NCBI GenBank assembly: GCA_900544135.1
Contig: UQTU01000008.1
Coordinates: 1-64,000, forward strand
From: an uncultured Collinsella sp.
Lineage (GTDB): Bacteria; Actinomycetota; Coriobacteriia; Coriobacteriales; Coriobacteriaceae
Direction of reading: 5' to 3'
DNA length: 64,000 bases
The notes below the pieces were generated by a model. That model searched no databases and had not been told where the DNA came from. It saw only the letters and a program-made list of their open reading frames with translations. Made by a program: the position numbers and the translations under genes. Position 1 is the stretch's first letter, and every line of letters begins with the position of its first letter. Below, piece by piece: positions 59,234-64,000 of this stretch.

Positions 59234-60226
59234 TTAACAGATATACCTTCTATGAGAGTCCCTTACGTTGTCCTGATCGACCATTGCGTACATCAACGTT
59301 GTATCAATCTTTTGATGGCCAAGCAGCTTCTGCACCTGCTCGATGGGCATTCCTTTTCCAATTGCTTTGGTGGCCAGCGTTCTCCTGAACTTATGTGGGT
59401 GGACGTGTTTGACGCCTGCTTTTGTTCCCAAGGAGCGAAGGCGGAGCTCGACTCCGCTTACTTGCAGCCTAGAACTCGGCTTTGTGAGACTACAGAATAG
59501 CGCGGCGACGTTATCGCTGCGTTCTTGCAGGTAGTTGTTTAGGTGCAGCTTTGTAGTCGCATCAAAATAGACGACTCTCTCTTTGTTGCCCTTTCCGAGT
59601 ACAATGCACTCTCGCCGATTTAGATCAACGTCTTCTCGATTGAGCGAGACGAGTTCGCCTATTCTCATCCCTGTTGAACTAAGAAGGTTGATGATTGCCA
59701 GATCCCTCTTGCAAGAACAGGCGTCTGTGAGGGCTATAAGTTCTTCATCAGAATATACGGACTTGACCGTTCTCTTTGAGCGAATCTTTTTAATGCGTCG
59801 TGCAGGGCTTTTGAGTATATGGTTCTCGTCTTCAAGCCAAGAGAAGAATGACGACAGGATGCGCCTGACGTTGTCGACGGTGATGCTCCCTGCGTTATTA
59901 CCCATGGGATATTCGCTCAGGTATGTTCGTAAGTCATCTGAACTAATCCGGACAATTGGTTTTTTGATTGCTTCGAGCGCCCTTGTAAGTGTGGCCTTGT
60001 AGTACCTGATGGTCTTAGGCGAGCATCCCTCGATGGTTTTGGCTGCGAGGAATCGCTCCATGTACTTTGAGGCCTCGTCTTCGACATTGCTGAGCGCGTT
60101 CACTTCAAGTTCGATGCCCCTGAGTTCGCTCATAAGGACGCTCTCGAGATACGAAAGCACTTCGCCGCTAACGAGTGCCTGCATTTTTGTGAGAACCGCG
60201 TTTGCTATTTCGATCGTCGTGTGCAT
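59234..60226 (-). CDS. tyrosine recombinase (XerC/D-like) of the RM locus
   Basis: 330 residues from ATG 60226. N-terminal SAM-like core-binding domain (YMERFLAAKTIEGCSPKTIRYY). Catalytic residues: Arg in LSSTGMRIGELVSL, Lys in GKGNKERVV, HxxR in HPHKFRRTLAT, His in LLGHQ, and Tyr in TTLMYAMV. It lies between the active and silent recognition domains and reads the same way. Recombinases in this position shuffle hsdS domains in many gut bacteria. Its stop touches the 17-bp repeat. Confidence 0.9.
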   Translation of the reverse strand: MHTTIEIANAVLTKMQALVSGEVLSYLESVLMSELRGIELEVNALSNVEDEASKYMERFLAAKTIEGCSPKTIRYYKATLTRALEAIKKPIVRISSDDLRTYLSEYPMGNNAGSITVDNVRRILSSFFSWLEDENHILKSPARRIKKIRSKRTVKSVYSDEELIALTDACSCKRDLAIINLLSSTGMRIGELVSLNREDVDLNRRECIVLGKGNKERVVYFDATTKLHLNNYLQERSDNVAALFCSLTKPSSRLQVSGVELRLRSLGTKAGVKHVHPHKFRRTLATKAIGKGMPIEQVQKLLGHQKIDTTLMYAMVDQDNVRDSHRRYIC

Positions 60227-60263
60227 CAGTTCCTCCCATCCCGATATGGATGGGAGGAACGTA

Positions 60264-63200
60264 TCACGCGAGGAATCGGTCTAGAAGGGCGTCGCGCTCT
60301 GCGGAAAGGGCGTCGACCTCTTGCTCGAGTGCAAATTGCGATTTGTCCGCCTCGGCAGCGAAGTCGGCGAACTCCTGTTGGAGGGACAACGGGGGAATTG
60401 CAATGGGAATAGCGGCCAAGTCTGCTGCGCTGATATTTGCCTGATGGACACTTCCCTTCGCTATATTACGAAGGACTCGCTTTCCTTCCTTTGAATTCAG
60501 GTAACCAGATACATATTCGGCAGAGCTGTGGTCAGCGAACCTTACGCACACGATGTACCCAGCAATAACCATGGTCTCTGACTGATGAAAAACGCAAGTT
60601 TTCCCAACCTTGTCAATGCTGTTGGTTCGATTAAAAAGCATATCGCCATAGCGGACGGTAGCATTTTCGAGAGCTTGGCCCTTTAGGGTGATTCGCTTTG
60701 TATCGGTTAGGTCAAGGATGCCGTCGTCGGTGATATTGTTCATTCGGATGTAGACATAATCGCCATCGGCGCCGGCTTTTGCTGAAGTGCCGTAGTGCAT
60801 TTCTATGCTGTAGTTGCCGATTGTTTCGATTGGCCATGATGCGTGTGTCTTGGTTCTAAACATCTCGACAAACCGTGATTTGACGCTCTCCTTGAGAGCG
60901 GCGATTTGCTGTCGTTTGCTATTGATTTCATCTGTTAAGCGATTGAAATCGTCGATGAGGGCTCTCTGCTCGGAGAGCGTCGGGACTGGGATGGGGTATT
61001 TGAGCAGCTCATCCTTGTCTCCGCGAGGCCTGCCGGTTCCCGTGAAGGTGGACATATCGTAGTCGAAGAAGTCCTTCTGCCACAGGAGCAGATGGAGAAA
61101 CTCGGGCAATAGGCTGTCGGTATTTATGCTTCGGAATACCAAAACGTCCTTGGAGCACGCCCCATCGCGGTCTGCGAGCCAAATCTTCTGCAGATAGGGG
61201 CGAATATTGGAGACGAGCGTGTCTCCCTTCTTGTATGCGGTGCCAGCACTTGCCGGAAGCTCTCCACTATAGGTGGTTATGCCGCCACGGTCCTTGACCA
61301 TGTTTTCCGTTGTTACGTAAGTGTCGGTGGTGATGGAACTCTGGGCCACGCTGTTGGTAACGTAGGATGTGATGTCTCTAAGCGTCTTGACTACGGTGCC
61401 CTGGGCGAACGAGCGGGGCTTGTAGAAAGAGCGGGGAATCGTAAGAGTCTCGTCGAACTTATCGGCATCAAAGTCAATGAAATCGGCGGTCTTGGCATAG
61501 TAGTAGTACTGGGCAAGGTCGCCGGGCTCAACCTGCTCGCCGGAGAACCATGCTCTGATGATGCCGCTTAGCGAGTTCGTGTCGTCCGATTCGTTGTCCG
61601 AATAGAGCACGCCCTCACCATCGATGGGCTGTATCCCCTCGTTGCCTTTGCGATTGCTCCATTTGTAGCCAAGGAAAGAGGCGATTTCCTTGGTCGTGTT
61701 AGGTGAGTTGATGATGAGCGTCTGTTCACCGCAGACGAGACCCCAAACGCGCAGGCGTTTGCGCTCTTCCTTGTGCGCATGGCGATAGAACAGCTCGTTC
61801 TCTGCTTTGAGCCGTGAGTTCTTGTCGGCCGCCTTCCAAGTCTTGCTCTTCCGAAGGGTCTTGAGCTCCTTCGATGATTCGAAAAGATGGCAATAAACGC
61901 TGAAGTGGCGAGTGTTTGCCCATTCGTTCCAGTTAGCCTCTCCTGCGAGAAAAGCCCGGTAAGTATCTCCGTCTACATTAATTGTGCCGAGATAAGCGTT
62001 GAAAGCGCTTTCGTCTCTCCAGCCAGTGAGCTTCCTGCGCTCAAAAACAGCGTCAACGAAATCAAGTGCGTTCGCATTGCGGGGCGGGATCTCGTCAAAG
62101 CGACGTAGGAACATAATTGCGACGTTTGTTCCTGTGGCCGCGAATGTGCCTGATCCAAACCTGGCGATGGAGACGATCTCGAAGGAGCTCAAAAGCACAT
62201 CGCGTGCGGCCATGAAACTCGAGCTCGTGCTCTTGTCGAGGATCGAGGTGGGGAGGACGATGGCGGCGTAGCCTCCGGGCCGAACAAGCTGTGCCGCACG
62301 CTCGACAAAGAGGGTCTCGATTTCCGAGCCGCTATCGCTGATGGTTTCCAGCACTTTGAGTTCGTTGTTGTGAAGCTTGAGATGCGGTTTGAAGGCCGCT
62401 ACAGAGTACGGGGGATTGGCGACAAGAATGTCGAAGCGTCCCCTGTCGGTTCGGCTGTCGATTCCCTTGTCGGGATAATTTTCAAGTCCGTCGCCGAAGA
62501 CCACGTTGCTCTGCCCTGCGCCATGCATGTAGGACGAGACCTTGGAAACGCGAGCGAGTCGATAGTCCTTCTCGATGCCGACGAGATTGTCTCTGACCCA
62601 GTCGGCGTCTCCGAGGTCATCCTCTATGGTCGGATCATATTGGCATGCGGCGTCGGAGATTTCTTCGAATCCTTCTGTGAGAAAGTGCCCCGCGCCACAG
62701 GCGTAATCGATAACGCGTGGATAGTGCACGGCACCAGCCTCGTCCTGCACGATGCTGTCGAGTGGGAGTGACTTCCAAATAAAACGGGTGATGGGCACAG
62801 GTGTGAAGAATTGGCCCTCGTTTTGCTTAAAGCCCTGATTAAGGAGCTGTTCGAAGAGGTCGCCCAAGAATTGAATGTCTTGAGTTCCTACGATGCGATA
62901 CGGCTGTAGAAGTTGCACCGTCTCTACGAGTACCTTGCCGTTCTGAAGAAAGAGTTCCTCGTTGTGGACGTCTTTGAACGCAAAGTCATTGTTGGTATAG
63001 AACTTGAGCTTGCGCAGCGTGCCGTTCAGCTCCTCGATGAGCTTCTTGCGGTGCTGGCCCGTATAGTTGCTTATGAGGTTTTCGGCGTAGTCGTTGGGAA
63101 CGTACAGGACCTCTTCCCGCATGAGCTTTCTCATGCCGTCTGAGTGGAGTCTCTGGAGCCTGTCCTGGAGCGTTTCGTAGGTGTCGCGTCCTTGGCGGTA

Positions 63201-64000
63201 TTGGAACTCAATCTCCTGGGTTGGCATTTTCGAGAGCTCGTCTTGGAGCTTCGCGATAAAGAGCGCGATAAGGCGATTGAAGGCGTTCTCTTTATCGGAG
63301 ACGTTGTTGTGGCGGAGGATTTCCTCGAAGCGGTTGACGATGCTGTCTTCGGCCCTGAAGTCGACAAGGTCCTTCTTGAGAAGGGGAGGAACCATCGGGT
63401 GGTATGCCGTCGACCTATCGCCAAAGAGGATGTTTCCCTCGACTTGTTGGTTGTACGTTTCCGTCCAAACTTGATGGAGCTGTTCCACTGTATGGGCGTC
63501 GCGGTAGAGCGCAATGGTGTCATCGCGTTTGGCGAGCGCGATGAAGTTCTCGTCATCGCTGCAGTTAATTGAAACCTGGTCTGGCACGATTTCGTTGTTG
63601 ATGAAATCGCATGCAAAGAGTACCAACCAGCGAGTCGCGCGCTCTTGTTGCCAATAGGAGAGGAGTTGCCCTCCGTCTGACTGCATGTTCTTGAATTCGT
63701 TTTTGAACTCGGTTCCAGGGGTCTTGCATTCGACGATTGCGAGTGTGTCGCCCCTCTCGTCATTAATGCAGATATCAGAGCGGCCGCTCTTTTGTTCGTG
63801 CCCAAGGGCCCATTCGCGCTCCAGCTCAAGTGATTCGGGGCGATATCCTTTGTCGAGGAGCATGGTTACGCAGGCGAGTACGACGAAGTTCTCGTTATCG
63901 GAAAAGTTACAAGTTGTGTCTTTGTTGACTTTGAACCCCAGGTCTTTCGGGTAGCCGATGCGTTTCTTGGAAAAATCGACCGTGATTTGCGCGCTGGTCT
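60264..64000 (-). CDS. single-chain nuclease-methylase-specificity restriction enzyme (type I-derived/IIG-like), 5' end off window
   Basis: At least 1240 residues; the frame stays open beyond 63863 to the window edge (QRAQITVDFSKKRIGYPKDL lies upstream of that ATG), so the start is outside. Numbering from ATG 63863: PD-(D/E)XK nuclease with Asp30 and Glu45-Cys-Lys47 (AIVECKTPG); N6-adenine methylase motif I DYACGAGHFL (386-395) and NPPY (483-486); then two target-recognition domains, about 825-990 and 994-1199, separated by SEQRALIDDFNRLTDEINSKR. No helicase motor is present, so it should cut like BcgI- or IIG-type enzymes. The second recognition domain begins with the 17-bp repeat. Confidence 0.88.
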   Translation of the reverse strand, partial: TSAQITVDFSKKRIGYPKDLGFKVNKDTTCNFSDNENFVVLACVTMLLDKGYRPESLELEREWALGHEQKSGRSDICINDERGDTLAIVECKTPGTEFKNEFKNMQSDGGQLLSYWQQERATRWLVLFACDFINNEIVPDQVSINCSDDENFIALAKRDDTIALYRDAHTVEQLHQVWTETYNQQVEGNILFGDRSTAYHPMVPPLLKKDLVDFRAEDSIVNRFEEILRHNNVSDKENAFNRLIALFIAKLQDELSKMPTQEIEFQYRQGRDTYETLQDRLQRLHSDGMRKLMREEVLYVPNDYAENLISNYTGQHRKKLIEELNGTLRKLKFYTNNDFAFKDVHNEELFLQNGKVLVETVQLLQPYRIVGTQDIQFLGDLFEQLLNQGFKQNEGQFFTPVPITRFIWKSLPLDSIVQDEAGAVHYPRVIDYACGAGHFLTEGFEEISDAACQYDPTIEDDLGDADWVRDNLVGIEKDYRLARVSKVSSYMHGAGQSNVVFGDGLENYPDKGIDSRTDRGRFDILVANPPYSVAAFKPHLKLHNNELKVLETISDSGSEIETLFVERAAQLVRPGGYAAIVLPTSILDKSTSSSFMAARDVLLSSFEIVSIARFGSGTFAATGTNVAIMFLRRFDEIPPRNANALDFVDAVFERRKLTGWRDESAFNAYLGTINVDGDTYRAFLAGEANWNEWANTRHFSVYCHLFESSKELKTLRKSKTWKAADKNSRLKAENELFYRHAHKEERKRLRVWGLVCGEQTLIINSPNTTKEIASFLGYKWSNRKGNEGIQPIDGEGVLYSDNESDDTNSLSGIIRAWFSGEQVEPGDLAQYYYYAKTADFIDFDADKFDETLTIPRSFYKPRSFAQGTVVKTLRDITSYVTNSVAQSSITTDTYVTTENMVKDRGGITTYSGELPASAGTAYKKGDTLVSNIRPYLQKIWLADRDGACSKDVLVFRSINTDSLLPEFLHLLLWQKDFFDYDMSTFTGTGRPRGDKDELLKYPIPVPTLSEQRALIDDFNRLTDEINSKRQQIAALKESVKSRFVEMFRTKTHASWPIETIGNYSIEMHYGTSAKAGADGDYVYIRMNNITDDGILDLTDTKRITLKGQALENATVRYGDMLFNRTNSIDKVGKTCVFHQSETMVIAGYIVCVRFADHSSAEYVSGYLNSKEGKRVLRNIAKGSVHQANISAADLAAIPIAIPPLSLQQEFADFAAEADKSQFALEQEVDALSAERDALLDRFLA
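60868..60884. repeat. 17-bp direct repeat, active copy
   Basis: ACAAACCGTGATTTGAC inside the restriction gene at the start of the second recognition domain (VKSRFVEMF). It lies 1651 bp from the silent copy. Exchange at this sequence would keep the reading frame. Confidence 0.9.

Noticed and set aside
58634..60884. Invertible hsdS promoter or domain switch
   Set aside because: The shared repeats are direct, and I found no inverted copy of the 17-mer in the window, so simple inversion is not supported.

Overview
The window reads as a high-GC Gram-positive gut bacterium of the Collinsella/Coriobacteriia type. This is inferred from the codon use and from the fused MurT-GatD peptidoglycan-amidation gene, the tandem iron/zinc alcohol and glycerol dehydrogenases, YchF, type I asparaginase and GuaA. 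No 16S gene is present, so the genus is an inference.

Region 1 (1 to about 33197) is most of a siphovirus prophage. Its left end lies outside the window. Nearly everything is on the minus strand, read right to left: Cro-like switch gene, small early genes, RusA resolvase, PD-(D/E)XK nuclease, ERF annealing protein, SSB, a (frameshifted) replication protein, DnaC-like loader, HNH genes, a ParB-like plus radical SAM pair, terminase subunits, HK97-type portal/ClpP protease/capsid, connectors, tail tube, tail chaperone with a programmed -1 frameshift, tape measure, Dit, a frameshifted Tal, baseplate protein, and a receptor-binding protein whose C-terminal domain looks like a diversity-generating-retroelement target. 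On the plus strand are a CI-like regulator, a tail-anchored membrane protein and a large serine recombinase that abuts tRNA-Glu.

Region 2 (33198 to 48391) is ordinary host chromosome: tRNA-Glu(UUC), a three-gene operon ending in the murT-gatD fusion, three dehydrogenases of the Fe-ADH superfamily in tandem, a double-ferredoxin protein, ychF, a DUF1648-like membrane protein, a divergent pair around a perfect 24-bp palindrome, ansA and guaA.

Region 3 (48392 to 64000) is accessory. A 2.56-kb block with three SAM methyltransferases is bracketed by a direct repeat of the guaA 3' end, as expected for an element inserted at that hotspot. Next come a possible type III (ToxN/AbiQ-like) toxin with a structured leader, yjdF with a probable yjdF riboswitch, an Abi_2 abortive-infection gene split by a complete IS21-family element with a 6-bp target duplication, a decayed AbiEi/AbiEii locus that still has its dyad operator, a 118-bp palindromic element, an IS30 remnant and a DUF3800-like fragment. 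Last is a restriction-modification locus: one very large nuclease-methylase-specificity fusion, a tyrosine recombinase and a silent target-recognition cassette. The cassette and the active domain begin with the same 17-bp sequence in the same orientation and reading frame, so the locus looks built to swap specificity.

The right-hand region is therefore a defence island with some systems active, some broken by insertion sequences and one apparently phase-variable. The left-hand region is a prophage with several homopolymer frameshifts that may be decay, phase variation or assembly error.
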